From positions 1-41,114 of the forward strand of contig JAHOYZ010000027.1 of the NCBI GenBank assembly GCA_019038695.1: a stretch of DNA of 41,114 nucleotides. The letters run 5' to 3'. Both the position numbers and the translations under genes were made by a program. How positions within the stretch are numbered: the stretch's first letter is position 1; the number at the start of each line of letters is the position of its first letter. Below, in pieces: positions 25,207 through 34,483 of the stretch. A model generated the notes under the pieces. It saw only the letters and a program-made list of their open reading frames with translations. It made no database searches and was not told the DNA's origin. Source of the stretch: Candidatus Zixiibacteriota bacterium. Lineage in GTDB: Bacteria > Zixibacteria > MSB-5A5 > GN15 > FEB-12.

Positions 25207-25638
25207 ATGAAGACTTTTATGCCCAAGGTTGATGCGGACAACCGCAAATGGTGGATTGCCGATCTCAATGATGTTATCCTCGGACACGCTGCTATCAAAG
25301 TTGCGGACATTCTCCGAGGGAAAAACAAACCCATCTTCACGCCTCATCTTGACACCGGCGATCACGTTGTGATAGTTAACGCTCGGAATGTCAGGGTGAA
25401 AGGCAAAAACAAACCTGACCAGATGAGATACTACCGGTATTCCGGATATCCTGGCGGGTTGAGAACAACGACTTTTGCGCAGATGATGCAGAAGAAACCG
25501 GAGGACGTTTTTCGTCTGGCGGTTAGGCGTATGCTCCCTAAAAATAGATTGGGGCGAAAGATGCTGAAGAAGCTTCATGTATACGCCGATGCAGGACATC
25601 CGCACAAGGCTCAGAAACCGGAAACACTTACTCTATAG
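25207..25638 (+). CDS. rplM: 50S ribosomal protein L13
   Basis: A 143-residue ribosomal protein that binds 23S rRNA early in assembly. WWIADLNDVILGHAAIKVADILRGK and the MLPKNRLGRKMLKKLHVY block are diagnostic. It is followed after 19 bases by rpsI, the usual rplM-rpsI operon. Confidence 0.98.
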   Translation: MKTFMPKVDADNRKWWIADLNDVILGHAAIKVADILRGKNKPIFTPHLDTGDHVVIVNARNVRVKGKNKPDQMRYYRYSGYPGGLRTTTFAQMMQKKPEDVFRLAVRRMLPKNRLGRKMLKKLHVYADAGHPHKAQKPETLTL

Positions 25639-25657
25639 AAGATAGCAAAGATACAGT

Positions 25658-26050
25658 ATGGAAAATGAGGTCTATGCTGCCACGGGGCGGCGGAAAGCAT
25701 CAGTTGCCCGGGCTACGTTAGTTCGCGGTGACGGTAGCTTCACTGTCAATGGCAAGGATGTGAAAACATACCTTACCCGCGACCCGTTGGCGGCCCATGC
25801 CAAGGAACCATTGATTGCAACCGAACTACTCGACCAGGTATCCATCACTTGCAAGGCAAGCGGTGGCGGACTTTCCGGTCAGGCCGGTGCGGTTCGGCTA
25901 GCGGTGGCTCGGGCTATATTGAAGATGAATCCGGAGTTGCGCGCGACTTTGCGCAAAGGCGGGTTTCTCACTCGTGACGCTCGTGAAGTCGAGCGCAAGA
26001 AGTATGGCCAGCCCAAGGCTCGCAAAAGGTTCCAGTACTCGAAGCGTTAA
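25658..26050 (+). CDS. rpsI: 30S ribosomal protein S9
   Basis: A 130-residue protein. ATGRRKASVARATLVRGDG at the N-terminus and the basic tail ending in FQYSKR, which reaches into the P site in known ribosomes, identify it. It is second in the rplM operon. Confidence 0.98.
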   Translation: MENEVYAATGRRKASVARATLVRGDGSFTVNGKDVKTYLTRDPLAAHAKEPLIATELLDQVSITCKASGGGLSGQAGAVRLAVARAILKMNPELRATLRKGGFLTRDAREVERKKYGQPKARKRFQYSKR

Positions 26051-26065
26051 TTCGAGTGCAATCAT

Positions 26066-26083
26066 CCCTGCCCCAGGGCAGGG
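26066..26083 (+). other. Perfect hairpin in the rpsI-rpsB gap
   Basis: CCCTGCCC and GGGCAGGG form an 8-bp perfect stem with a two-base loop, 16 bases after rpsI. A second small hairpin (CCGG-TTGA-CCGG) follows. There is no T-run. It could be a weak terminator, an S2 autoregulatory leader or a repeat remnant; the end of the gap (TTCGGGATGACGCCGGAATG, 26141-26160) looks like an intergenic repeat fragment. Confidence 0.4.
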
Positions 26084-26190
26084 AAATAAGCAGTTCCGGT
26101 TGACCGGAGTGGTGGTCCCTGCCAAATGAAAAGGGTCCACTTCGGGATGACGCCGGAATGAAGTAACAACCATTTATGCAGAGGAAGCCA

Positions 26191-26985
26191 ATGGCTACTC
26201 CCCAAGTAAAAGTACTGCTCGAAGCCGGGGTTCATTTCGGCCATCAGACGCGACGATGGAACCCCAAGATGAAACCGTTCATCTTTGCCGCACGCAACGG
26301 TATCTACATCATTGACTTGCAGAAGACGGTCAATGCCCTCGTACAGGCACAGGCCAAGATGAAAGAGGCGGTTGATCGTGGACGGGCGATCCTGTTCATT
26401 GGCACCAAGAAACAGGCCAAGGTGGTCATCAAGGAAGAAGCTGTTCGTTGTGGCGGTTTCTATGTCACTGAGCGTTGGTTGGGCGGAATGCTCACCAATT
26501 TCAATACTATTAAGAACTCGATCAAGAAGCTCAAAGATATCGAGCGGATGCGCGTTGATGGTACCCTTGAGAAGTTCACCAAGAAGGAACGTGCTCGTTT
26601 TGAGAACTCTGCTGCCAAGCTGCAGAAGGTTCTCGGTGGTATCAAGGATATGAATCAACTGCCAGGACTGGTAGTTGTGGTTGATGCTCGCAAGGAACAG
26701 ATTGCGGTAGCCGAAGCACGGCGACTGGGGATTCCCATTATTGGTATCGTTGATACCAATGCGGACCCTGACCCTATCGATTTCCCTATTGCCGCCAACG
26801 ATGATGCCATCAAGTCAATTCGGATACTGATCCGATCCCTGGTGGATGCTGCTGTGGATGCGCGGAATCTAATGCCGGTGGCATCGGCCGAGACTTCCGA
26901 ATCGAAGCCGAAACCGGCCGCTCCAAATACAAATGCGGCGGGAGCCGGTCCCCGTCCTGTATCTGATCCCAAGCGTGACAACTAA
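26191..26985 (+). CDS. rpsB: 30S ribosomal protein S2
   Basis: The product has 264 residues from the ATG at 26191, which has GAGGA five bases upstream; an ATG at 26176 would add five residues. [20 protein letters not shown] and [19 protein letters not shown] are diagnostic. About 35 residues of Pro/Ala/Lys-rich tail extend past the globular part. It heads the rpsB-tsf-pyrH-frr cluster. Confidence 0.97.
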   Translation: MATPQVKVLLEAGVHFGHQTRRWNPKMKPFIFAARNGIYIIDLQKTVNALVQAQAKMKEAVDRGRAILFIGTKKQAKVVIKEEAVRCGGFYVTERWLGGMLTNFNTIKNSIKKLKDIERMRVDGTLEKFTKKERARFENSAAKLQKVLGGIKDMNQLPGLVVVVDARKEQIAVAEARRLGIPIIGIVDTNADPDPIDFPIAANDDAIKSIRILIRSLVDAAVDARNLMPVASAETSESKPKPAAPNTNAAGAGPRPVSDPKRDN

Positions 26986-27003
26986 GAAAAGAGGTACGGT
27001 TCA

Positions 27004-27597
27004 ATGGCTATAGATGCGAAGCAGGTCAAGGATCTTCGAATGAAGACCGGGGCCGGAATGATGGATTGCAAGAAGGCTTTGGTCGAAGTTGAAGGTGATT
27101 TCGAAAAGGCCATCACTTACTTGCGTGAGCAGGGAATTTCCAAGGCTGGCAAAAGACAGGGCCGTGCGACTGCCGAGGGACTGATCACTACTTATGTACA
27201 CACTGGTGACAAACTGGCGGTAATGGTTGAGATAAATTGTGAGACCGACTTTGTCGCTCGGACCGATAATTTTCGTGCCTTTACCCGCGACGTGGCAATG
27301 CACATCGCCGCTTCCGCACCTCTATGTGTGACCCGTGAAGAACTGGATCAGGAATCCATCGAGAAGGAACGCGATGTCTATCGCCAGCAGGCCCTCAACG
27401 ATGGCAAGCCAGAGAAAATTGTCGACAAGATCGTCGATGGCCGCATCGATAAATACTACGGTGAAGTCGTTCTCATGGAACAGCCGTTTGTGAAAGACAG
27501 CGACAAGACCATTGAGGATTTTGTTAAGGAGATGATTGCTTCACTCGGAGAGAATATCCGTATCGCCCGGTTCACCCGATACTGTCTTGGTGATTAA
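27004..27597 (+). CDS. tsf: Elongation factor Ts (short form)
   Basis: The nucleotide exchange factor for EF-Tu. It has 197 residues, the short form known from Thermus-like proteins rather than the roughly 280-residue E. coli form. The N-terminal UBA-like domain (VKDLRMKTGAGMMDCKKAL), the core (EINCETDFVAR) and the end (GENIRIARFTRY) are all present, so it is not truncated. AAGAGG precedes the ATG. Confidence 0.97.
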   Translation: MAIDAKQVKDLRMKTGAGMMDCKKALVEVEGDFEKAITYLREQGISKAGKRQGRATAEGLITTYVHTGDKLAVMVEINCETDFVARTDNFRAFTRDVAMHIAASAPLCVTREELDQESIEKERDVYRQQALNDGKPEKIVDKIVDGRIDKYYGEVVLMEQPFVKDSDKTIEDFVKEMIASLGENIRIARFTRYCLGD

Positions 27598-27598
27598 T

Positions 27599-28333
27599 AT
27601 GGATTCTGAGGACAATAGTCCGTCCTTCAAACGCGTTCTTATCAAAATATCCGGTGAGGCGTTGATGGGGCCGAATGAATTCGGTATCCACACGCCCACC
27701 GTCAAATCAATCTGCAATGAAATCAAAGCCGTCATCGAGCTTGGCGTAGAGTTGGCCGTAGTCGTTGGCGGCGGGAATATCTTCCGTGGTCTGGACGCGT
27801 CCGGTCGGGGTATGGATCGGGTTACGGCTGACAATATGGGTATGCTGGCCACGGTTATCAATTCGCTGGCCGTCATGGACACGCTGGAACAGATGAGTGT
27901 TGATACGCGAGTTATGTCGGCGGTCAAGCTGGAGAGTTTCGCCGAACCGTATATCCGGCGAAGAGCTGTTCGGCATATGGAGAAAGGGCGCCTGGTGGTT
28001 CTGGCGGCCGGTACCGGCAACCCGTATTTCAGCACCGACACGGCCGCGGCACTTCGAACTATGGAACTGGGAGCCGAGATGCTCATCAAGGCGACCAATG
28101 TGGATGGTGTTTATTCGTCAGATCCCAAGACTAACGATGATGCCGAGTTCTATCCCAAGCTGACCTACATGGAGGTTCTCACCAGGGAGCTTCGAGTGAT
28201 CGACTCGACTGCGGTTTCATTACTGAAGGACAACAATATCCCACTACGGGTTGTTTCCCTCAGTCAGTCGGGAACGCTGTCTCGGGTGGTGTTGGGAGAG
28301 GATGTCGGCACGTTGGTTTGCACGACCATATGA
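27599..28333 (+). CDS. pyrH: Uridylate (UMP) kinase
   Basis: A 244-residue enzyme that phosphorylates UMP to UDP. The start is the ATG one base after the tsf stop (a longer frame reaches into tsf), so translation is probably coupled. FKRVLIKISGEAL, VVGGGNIFRG, TGNPYFSTDTAAALR and ATNVDGVYSSDP mark the amino-acid-kinase fold of PyrH. Confidence 0.97.
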   Translation: MDSEDNSPSFKRVLIKISGEALMGPNEFGIHTPTVKSICNEIKAVIELGVELAVVVGGGNIFRGLDASGRGMDRVTADNMGMLATVINSLAVMDTLEQMSVDTRVMSAVKLESFAEPYIRRRAVRHMEKGRLVVLAAGTGNPYFSTDTAAALRTMELGAEMLIKATNVDGVYSSDPKTNDDAEFYPKLTYMEVLTRELRVIDSTAVSLLKDNNIPLRVVSLSQSGTLSRVVLGEDVGTLVCTTI

Positions 28334-28367
28334 AATAACCCATTTGGAGTAATACGGGAGGTTGGTG

Positions 28368-28925
28368 ATGTTGGACAAGCTTTACAAAGAAACCAATGAC
28401 CGAATGGACAAGACGCTGGAATCGGTCAAGAGGGAGTTCGGTACTATCCGCACTGGAAAAGCCACTCCACAGCTTTTGGATACCATTGTCGTGACAGCGT
28501 ATGGAACACAGATGCCCCTGAATCAGGTGGCCACTATTGGTGCTCCGGAACCGCGTCTGCTGATCCTGCAAGTATTTGACAAATCGACGGTTGGTGATGT
28601 CGTGAAAGCTATCCAGGGGGCCGACCTGGGACTTAATCCCCAGCCGGATGGTCAGGTTGTGCGTGTGCCTATCCCGCCTCTCAATGAGGAGCGACGTCTG
28701 AATCTGGTGAAGCAGTGCAAGAACGTAGCCGAGGATGGTCGAGTTGCGCTAAGGAATATTCGCCGTGATGGCAACGATGCTGCCAAGAAGCTTGAGACTG
28801 ACAAGGACATCTCCGAAGATCAGCAGCATATTGCCCTCAGCGAGATTCAGAAGTTCACCGACGAGCACATCAAAGAAATCGATACGCTTCTGACTGCCAA
28901 AGAAAAAGAGGTAATGGAAGTCTGA
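28368..28925 (+). CDS. frr: Ribosome recycling factor
   Basis: A 185-residue three-helix-bundle factor that splits post-termination ribosomes with EF-G. The start is the ATG at 28368 with GGGAGG six bases upstream; TTG and GTG just before it are not needed. FGTIRTGKATPQLLD, PPLNEERRLNLVKQCK and VALRNIRRDGND are diagnostic. It is last in the rpsB cluster and followed by a terminator. Confidence 0.97.
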   Translation: MLDKLYKETNDRMDKTLESVKREFGTIRTGKATPQLLDTIVVTAYGTQMPLNQVATIGAPEPRLLILQVFDKSTVGDVVKAIQGADLGLNPQPDGQVVRVPIPPLNEERRLNLVKQCKNVAEDGRVALRNIRRDGNDAAKKLETDKDISEDQQHIALSEIQKFTDEHIKEIDTLLTAKEKEVMEV

Positions 28926-28959
28926 GATTCCACTACTGAATATTCTGGTTATATGGAAG

Positions 28960-28994
28960 AAGCCCACGCCAAATGGCGTGGGCTTTGCTTTTTC
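28960..28994 (+). terminator. Strong rho-independent terminator after frr
   Basis: AAGCCCACGCC, loop AAAT, GGCGTGGGCTT form a perfect 11-bp stem followed by TGCTTTTTC. Confidence 0.9.
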
Positions 28995-29006
28995 TTGACG
29001 CCAAAC

Positions 29007-29444
29007 CTATCCGGGGTAGGAACCGTCTATATACTGCCTTAAAGTGCGGTTTTCTATTTCCATGGAACTCATGTTCGCCTTGATAATATCGCCCACCGAA
29101 ATCAACCCGGCCAGCTTGCCGTCATCCATGATGGGAATGTGGCGAATGCGGTTATTGGTCATAACCCCTGAGATGTAGTTGAGATCGTCATCGGGGACTC
29201 CAACAATCAAGTCCGTAGACATTAGTTCGGCCACAGTTGCGGCGGCGAATCCCTTCTCATCCCGATAGCTGGCTCCGAAGATGTCTTTGTCGCTGATGAT
29301 ACCGACCAACTTATCATCTTTGTCCATAACAGGCAGACAACTGATTTTGTTTTCAATCAACATCTTCATTGTTTCTTTGATTGTAACGTCAGGAGTGATT
29401 GAAATGACGTCACGCTTGTTCTTGAGAATGCCATTCACCTTCAT
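29007..29444 (-). CDS. Two-CBS-domain protein
   Basis: The product has 145 residues from the ATG at 29444, which has GGAGA eight bases upstream; the frame extends further but without a site. It has two CBS motifs: residues about 10-60 (VTIKETMKMLIENKISCLPVMD, LVGIISDKDI) and about 75-130 (ATVAELMSTDLIVGVPDD, RHIPIMDDGKLAGLISVGDI). It is a stand-alone Bateman module, probably sensing an adenine nucleotide; no partner is fused or adjacent. It is convergent with frr and divergent from the secreted hypothetical gene. Confidence 0.9.
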   Translation of the reverse strand: MKVNGILKNKRDVISITPDVTIKETMKMLIENKISCLPVMDKDDKLVGIISDKDIFGASYRDEKGFAAATVAELMSTDLIVGVPDDDLNYISGVMTNNRIRHIPIMDDGKLAGLISVGDIIKANMSSMEIENRTLRQYIDGSYPG

Positions 29445-29582
29445 AATATGGTCTCCGCTTCTTCCAGATAATGAAGAACGCATGGGTACCCCACCATTCT
29501 TACGGTGGGAACGGCCCTTGCTCCAAACTGTGAATCCCATCATTAATAATGGGCTACCAGCCGTTACTGGATATCGAGGTTC

Positions 29583-29611
29583 TTGTTTTCCTGATTCCAA
29601 GTTGCTATAAT
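29583..29611 (+). promoter_or_regulatory. Promoter overlapping the start region of the secreted hypothetical gene
   Basis: TTGTTT (29583-29588), 17 bases, TATAAT (29606-29611). The expected start site is at about 29618, three bases before the ATG at 29621. Confidence 0.55.
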
Positions 29612-29620
29612 ATGTTTACC

Positions 29621-30292
29621 ATGTGCAACAAGAAACGTCATTGGCAGGTTCCCATTCTCATCTTTCTGGTTTTCTGTAGTACGGCCGTTCTTTTTGGTCA
29701 GGAGGAGCAGGCTGATCCGGTCCTTGATTTCTATTGTAGTCGGGCCAAAGCAGTCTATCCAACGCTAAACCCGTCAGACAACGGCGCTGCCATTTCTTTT
29801 GTGGCCCGATCATATCTCACAGAACTCAAGCGTGGCGGCAGGGAGATTCTAACTGATTCCTCAATTGTGCAATATTATTTTTCATTTGGTCAGTTGGATT
29901 CGCAGCAAGTCATCATCTCCACCACCGATGAACTGCTTGAAATCGACTTCTCATACCCCAACCTTTTTGACCGGGACTATGATTTCTATTTCTATCCCAA
30001 CGATGCGGGTGGCGATGCCATAGCTATTGGAGTCGATAGCTATACGACCAGCGGGTTGTCTCCGGTGGGAATGGCGGTCATTGATCGTACCCATTATTAT
30101 CTTCTCAGGCTGTACCTGTACTTTCCCGGACCCGACAAATACGAGCGCTATTCGAAGGAGATGAGTTTCATCAATCACGAAGGTGTTGTTTTCCCCGATA
30201 CGATGCGAGTCACTTTTGCCCGGGCGGGTGTTTTCTCGACCGAGCATTACCGACGCGAAACGATAGTGGACAGTCTGGTTGTGACGCCGTGA
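29621..30292 (+). CDS. Secreted hypothetical protein
   Basis: The product has 223 residues from the ATG at 29621 (ATG at 29612 adds three). The signal peptide, with basic KKRHW then PILIFLVFCSTAVLFG, is probably cut near GQEEQ. The mature domain is rich in Tyr, Phe and Asp, with strand-like segments (DFYFYPNDAGGDAIAIGVDSY, in which acidic residues alternate with small ones, and HYYLLRLYLYFPG); I do not recognise it. There is no ribosome-binding site, and a consensus -10 box lies just upstream. Longer in-frame starts (29549) lie within or before that promoter. The envelope location is inferred from the signal peptide. Confidence 0.7.
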   Translation: MCNKKRHWQVPILIFLVFCSTAVLFGQEEQADPVLDFYCSRAKAVYPTLNPSDNGAAISFVARSYLTELKRGGREILTDSSIVQYYFSFGQLDSQQVIISTTDELLEIDFSYPNLFDRDYDFYFYPNDAGGDAIAIGVDSYTTSGLSPVGMAVIDRTHYYLLRLYLYFPGPDKYERYSKEMSFINHEGVVFPDTMRVTFARAGVFSTEHYRRETIVDSLVVTP

Positions 30293-30312
30293 CCACTATC
30301 TGTTGAAAGCAC

Positions 30313-30341
30313 TTGCGATTGATTCACTTAACGACTAATTT
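30313..30341 (+). promoter_or_regulatory. Weak candidate promoter of uppS
   Basis: TTGCGA (30313-30318), 17 bases, TAATTT (30336-30341), eight bases before the ATG. The -10 is poor. GAGGGG lies only one base before the start codon, too close for a normal ribosome-binding site. Confidence 0.25.
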
Positions 30342-30349
30342 CGAGGGGT

Positions 30350-31114
30350 ATGAAATCAAAAGCTGACAAACTGAAAGAAGAGATTCTATCCCAGACGGAT
30401 CGGATTCCGGCTCACATAGCTATCATTATGGACGGCAACGGCCGGTGGGCGGCCAAGCGTAACAAACCGCGTACTTTTGGCCATGAAGCAGGTGTGAAAG
30501 CGGTCCGGGAAGCCGTCAGTGCCGCTGCCGAGTTGGGGGTCAAGTATCTCACATTGTATACCTTCTCATCAGAGAATTGGAAACGTCCTCGTTCGGAAGT
30601 TGCAGCCCTGATGTCGCTTCTGTCGCGTACGACGCGCAAGGAACTCAACGAGTTGATCAAGAAGGATGTCAAGCTGGTGACGGTGGGGCGGATCAGCGGT
30701 CTGTCAACCAACCGACGAAAAGTGCTGGCTGAGGCGGTTCGTAAGACGCGCAACAATAAAGGACTGGTTCTCATACTTGCTCTCAACTATGGTGGCCGAA
30801 CGGAGATACTTGATGCTGTCAAGGCTATCGCCAACTCAGTGCGGGCGGGCATAGTAGACCTGCCCGACATTGATGAAGAACTCTTTTCCAACTTTCTCTA
30901 TACTGCCGCCTTTCCCGATCCGGATATGCTCATTCGCACGTCGGGAGAGATGCGCCTCTCGAATTTCCTTCTGTGGCAAACGAGCTACACGGAGATGTAT
31001 GTGATCGATACCCTGTGGCCGGACTTTGATCGCCAGGAGCTTTTTCTGGCTGTTCGGGATTTCCAGCAGCGAGAACGCAGGTTTGGAAAGATTGGCCGAA
31101 AGACTCTTCCATGA
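30350..31114 (+). CDS. uppS: Isoprenyl transferase (undecaprenyl diphosphate synthase)
   Basis: A 254-residue cis-prenyltransferase that makes the C55 carrier lipid for cell-wall synthesis. HIAIIMDGNGRWA with catalytic Asp28, YTFSSENWKRP, and LIRTSGEMRLSNFLLWQ are diagnostic; the usual GEQRLS reads GEMRLS here. It overlaps cdsA by four bases (ATGA), so the two are translationally coupled. Confidence 0.96.
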   Translation: MKSKADKLKEEILSQTDRIPAHIAIIMDGNGRWAAKRNKPRTFGHEAGVKAVREAVSAAAELGVKYLTLYTFSSENWKRPRSEVAALMSLLSRTTRKELNELIKKDVKLVTVGRISGLSTNRRKVLAEAVRKTRNNKGLVLILALNYGGRTEILDAVKAIANSVRAGIVDLPDIDEELFSNFLYTAAFPDPDMLIRTSGEMRLSNFLLWQTSYTEMYVIDTLWPDFDRQELFLAVRDFQQRERRFGKIGRKTLP

Positions 31115-31971
31115 GCAATAATCTGATTGCCAGACTCGCAGTAGCTGCAGTTGCGATACCGGCTATTCTCTGGGTTACCTATCAGGGAGGAGAGTGGCTG
31201 TTTGGCATGTTGCTGCTTTTTGCCCTTATTGGTTGTGGGGAATTTTTATTGGGGGAGAAGTATCGTCTGTCCCAACCGTTCTTCTGGCTTGTTCTGATAT
31301 TTATTGCTGTCTTCTTCATGGTCTTGTCCGGGATGCATCCGCCGGTCATATCCAGCCTGTGTGATCTCATCGGAGGGGATGTAGTTGACTGCTCTCTGGC
31401 CTTGCTGATAAGTTTCTTCCTCTTGTCAGCGATGCTTTTTGCGATAGGCAAGAGCAGTCCGGCCGAACTATTCAATCGACACTCACGCCTGTTCTGGGGC
31501 GTAACATATATCGGCGTTGCCTATCCTGTCGTATTTCTGGTGGGCAACGGTGTGGATCAATATCACGGTGGGGATTCGTTGCTGTTTCTGTTTGGTCTCT
31601 TGTGGGTAGGCGACACAGCTGCTATGGGGATCGGTTCCTGGCTGGGTAAACACAAACTGGCTCCAACTGTTTCGCCAAACAAGACGGTCGAAGGATTCAT
31701 CGGAGGGATAGTTGGAGCGTTGGCGATTGGCGTTCTCATGTACTTCTGGAAGTTCGACTATTTCGGACTGTGGCACACTCTTGGTCTGGCCGCCGGATGT
31801 TCTATCTGTGGCCAACTGGGTGATCTGGTCGAGTCGATGTGGAAACGGTCTATCGGCATCAAGGACTCGTCGGCCATCATTCCCGGTCATGGTGGAGTGC
31901 TGGACCGTTTTGATTCACTACTTTTCGCGGCGCCGTTTATGTATTCTTATCTCAAACTGGTTGCGCCATGA
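31111..31971 (+). CDS. cdsA: Phosphatidate cytidylyltransferase
   Basis: A 286-residue integral membrane enzyme with seven or so hydrophobic segments, making CDP-diacylglycerol. SPNKTVEGFIGG and the signature GDLVESMWKRSIGIKDSS continuing to IPGHGGVLDRFDS identify it. It is coupled to uppS. dxr and rseP, common next genes, are not here. Confidence 0.95.
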   Translation: MSNNLIARLAVAAVAIPAILWVTYQGGEWLFGMLLLFALIGCGEFLLGEKYRLSQPFFWLVLIFIAVFFMVLSGMHPPVISSLCDLIGGDVVDCSLALLISFFLLSAMLFAIGKSSPAELFNRHSRLFWGVTYIGVAYPVVFLVGNGVDQYHGGDSLLFLFGLLWVGDTAAMGIGSWLGKHKLAPTVSPNKTVEGFIGGIVGALAIGVLMYFWKFDYFGLWHTLGLAAGCSICGQLGDLVESMWKRSIGIKDSSAIIPGHGGVLDRFDSLLFAAPFMYSYLKLVAP

Positions 31972-32072
31972 AGGTTCTATTGGGACTGTCTTGATTTTGT
32001 AGTTGTCCTCGTTCTTGGGACCCGGTTATATTATCATTAAAGATATGAATTGGCCTATACCAGGTTGTTTTA

Positions 32073-32579
32073 ATGAAGTTACTAGTATTAGTTGTAATTG
32101 TTGTTTTTCTCTGTGTCGTTGTAGGTTGTGCTCCCTATCCGCGTTACCGCACGGGCGGGGCAGAGCTTCCGTCTTTGGTCGTTCCCCAGGGTGTCAGCTG
32201 GCCCACCAGTGAATATGTCAAACTTGGTCTTGTTTTTGAGAGGTATCTGGGCAAGCCGTATGCGGGTAAGTCAGAATACGAGCGTGGGATCGACTGTTCG
32301 CTGTTCACCCAGGAAGTGTACCGCAAGTACAACAGGACCTATCTTCCACGGACGGTCAAGGAGCAGATGACGTTTGGAACTGAAGTTCATCGCAGACTGC
32401 TTCGCTACGGCGACCTGGTTTTTTTCCGCACTGAATCCAATCGCATTTCCCATGTCGGCATCTATGTCGGGCACGACCAGTTTATTCACGCCTCCTTATC
32501 GAAGGGTGTTATCATCAGCAGTCTCCACGCCAAGTATTGGAGTCAGCGTTATGCGGGTGGCCGACGTCCGGGCAAGTGA
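32073..32579 (+). CDS. NlpC/P60 family lipoprotein endopeptidase
   Basis: A 168-residue predicted murein endopeptidase. Lipobox VVVGC gives Cys19. The NlpC/P60 domain has the catalytic Cys75 (GIDCSLFTQ), His127 (SHVGIYVG) and a third polar residue His139 (FIHAS), the standard triad. It cuts D-Glu to diamino-acid bonds in known relatives. It is a minimal enzyme with no SH3 or targeting domains. AGGT precedes the ATG weakly. Confidence 0.92.
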   Translation: MKLLVLVVIVVFLCVVVGCAPYPRYRTGGAELPSLVVPQGVSWPTSEYVKLGLVFERYLGKPYAGKSEYERGIDCSLFTQEVYRKYNRTYLPRTVKEQMTFGTEVHRRLLRYGDLVFFRTESNRISHVGIYVGHDQFIHASLSKGVIISSLHAKYWSQRYAGGRRPGK

Positions 32580-32618
32580 TCGGGAAGCGGGAGCCGAAAC
32601 CTCTGGAGCAGGTTTGTC

Positions 32619-34445
32619 ATGGTTGATCTGACGTTGGACCTTAAACTCAAGCTGAAGAATCTTCCAACTTCACCCGGGGTCTATCTTTTCAAGAATGCTC
32701 GGGGACGGATCATCTATATTGGCAAGGCGAAGAACCTTCGCAATCGGGTTCGTACATATTTCCATTCATCGGCCGACCATGCGCCCCGCACGGCTCGTCT
32801 GGTGACTAAGATCGTCGATCTGGAATTGCTTCTGACCGACAACGAGATCGAGGCACTGATTCTTGAAGCCAATCTTGTTCGCCAGCACAAACCGCGCTAC
32901 AACGTAGATCTCAAGGATGACAAGCACTTCCCATATATAAAAGTAACGACCCGAGAATCGTTTCCGCGCATGCTGATCGTGCGTCGGATCGAAAACGATG
33001 GCGCGACCTATTTTGGTCCCTATACGAGTTCGCGTCACATGCGGCGTACGGTGTCGTTCCTTATCCGCCTGTTTAAGATTCGATCCTGCAATTTTGTTCT
33101 TCCGCCACCGAAGGGAAAGAAGGTTCCGGTCTGTCTTGACTATCATATCAAGCATTGCGGAGGACCATGCGAAGAACACCAGACAGAAGAAGAATACGGC
33201 GAAGGGATCAGTGCAGCGCTGATGGTGCTGGCGGGGAAATCCAAATCTCTGGCTGAGCTACTCACCAAGAGGATGCAAGTTGCCTCGGAAGCACTGGACT
33301 ATGAAGAAGCTGCAAAGTTGCGGGATCAGATCGATGCATTGCAGGCAATGGGCGGCAGGCAGAAGGTTGATATCGGCCAGCTGATAGACCGGGATATCAT
33401 TGCGCTGGCGCGTGAGGAAATTCATGCGGTGGCAGTTGTTCTCCAGATTCGAGAAGGGGTTTTGATCGGGCGACAGGATTTCCAGCTGAAAGCTGAAAAC
33501 GACCACACCGATGAGGATGTTCTCAGGACATTTCTGATGCAGTACTATGGACAGCAACCCAATCTTCCCCGGGAGTTGTTCGTTCCGCACCAATTCCCTG
33601 ATATGAAACTGTTCGCCAAGTGGTTGAAAACGCAGAAGGGGAGACGCGTCAAACTTGTGATGCCTCAGATTGGTGTCAAAGTGCGCTTAGTTGAATTGGC
33701 CCGTCGAAACGCTCGACTGCTATTGGATGAATTGCTGATTCAGAAACGCAAACAGTCGGAACGCACCAGCAAGATGGTCACCAGTCTGAAGGATGATCTC
33801 AGGCTTGTTCGGTCGCCGCGAAAGATGGTCTGTTTTGACATTTCCAACACAGGCGAGACGGACGCAGTCGGCTCGTGTGTCTTTTTCGCCAATGGCCAGC
33901 CACGGAAAAAAGAATACCGCCATTTCAAGATCAAGACCGTTCAGGGACAGGACGATTACCAGATGATGCGGGAAGTTGTCGGTCGCTATTTTCGGAGACG
34001 GTTGGATGAAGACCTAGCGCTACCTGATCTGGTTGTTCTTGACGGCGGCAAAGGACAGCTCTCCTCGGTTATGGCCGAACTGGTAGTTTTGAATCTGACC
34101 GAACTGCCGGTCATTGGTTTGGCTAAGCGCCTGGAGGAAATATTTGTTCCGGGTGTGGCTGAAGCTATTTCCATCAGGAAAACGTCCCCGTCTCTGATGC
34201 TTCTCAAGCGGATTCGGGATGAGGCTCACCGCTTTGCTGTTACCTACAATCGCAAGGTTCGTTCCAAGCGAACGATCAAGTCGCAGTTGGATGAGGTGAA
34301 AGGAATCGGACCGGCCAAACGAGCCTTGCTCCTAAGAGAGTTCGGTTCCGTAAAACAGATCAGGAAGTTGTCGGTTGAGAAACTTGCATCCATGAAGGGA
34401 ATATCTCCCAAGTTGGCCGGCGCTATCCTTGAAGTGCTGGCATAA
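32619..34445 (+). CDS. uvrC: UvrABC system protein C
   Basis: A 608-residue nucleotide-excision-repair nuclease that makes both incisions around a lesion. A GIY-YIG domain spans about 15-95 (GVYLFKNARGRIIYIGKAKNLRNRV), a Cys cluster about 155-185, a UVR/UvrB-binding motif about 205-240 (ALDYEEAAKLRDQIDAL) and the RNase H-like nuclease about 385-540 (CFDISNTGETDAVGS, VVLDGGKGQL). Tandem helix-hairpin-helix lies at the end (VKGIGPAKRALLLREFGS). Full length. GGAGCAGG precedes the ATG. Confidence 0.97.
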   Translation: MVDLTLDLKLKLKNLPTSPGVYLFKNARGRIIYIGKAKNLRNRVRTYFHSSADHAPRTARLVTKIVDLELLLTDNEIEALILEANLVRQHKPRYNVDLKDDKHFPYIKVTTRESFPRMLIVRRIENDGATYFGPYTSSRHMRRTVSFLIRLFKIRSCNFVLPPPKGKKVPVCLDYHIKHCGGPCEEHQTEEEYGEGISAALMVLAGKSKSLAELLTKRMQVASEALDYEEAAKLRDQIDALQAMGGRQKVDIGQLIDRDIIALAREEIHAVAVVLQIREGVLIGRQDFQLKAENDHTDEDVLRTFLMQYYGQQPNLPRELFVPHQFPDMKLFAKWLKTQKGRRVKLVMPQIGVKVRLVELARRNARLLLDELLIQKRKQSERTSKMVTSLKDDLRLVRSPRKMVCFDISNTGETDAVGSCVFFANGQPRKKEYRHFKIKTVQGQDDYQMMREVVGRYFRRRLDEDLALPDLVVLDGGKGQLSSVMAELVVLNLTELPVIGLAKRLEEIFVPGVAEAISIRKTSPSLMLLKRIRDEAHRFAVTYNRKVRSKRTIKSQLDEVKGIGPAKRALLLREFGSVKQIRKLSVEKLASMKGISPKLAGAILEVLA

Positions 34446-34449
34446 GTTG

Positions 34450-34478
34450 TTGCTCCCTGATTGAACTGCTGGTATACT
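34450..34478 (+). promoter_or_regulatory. Promoter placing transcription start at the xseA ATG
   Basis: TTGCTC (34450-34455), 17 bases, TATACT (34473-34478), then five bases to ATG. It fits entirely in the 38-base gap after uvrC. No ribosome-binding site is present. Confidence 0.6.
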
Positions 34479-34483
34479 CCGTT

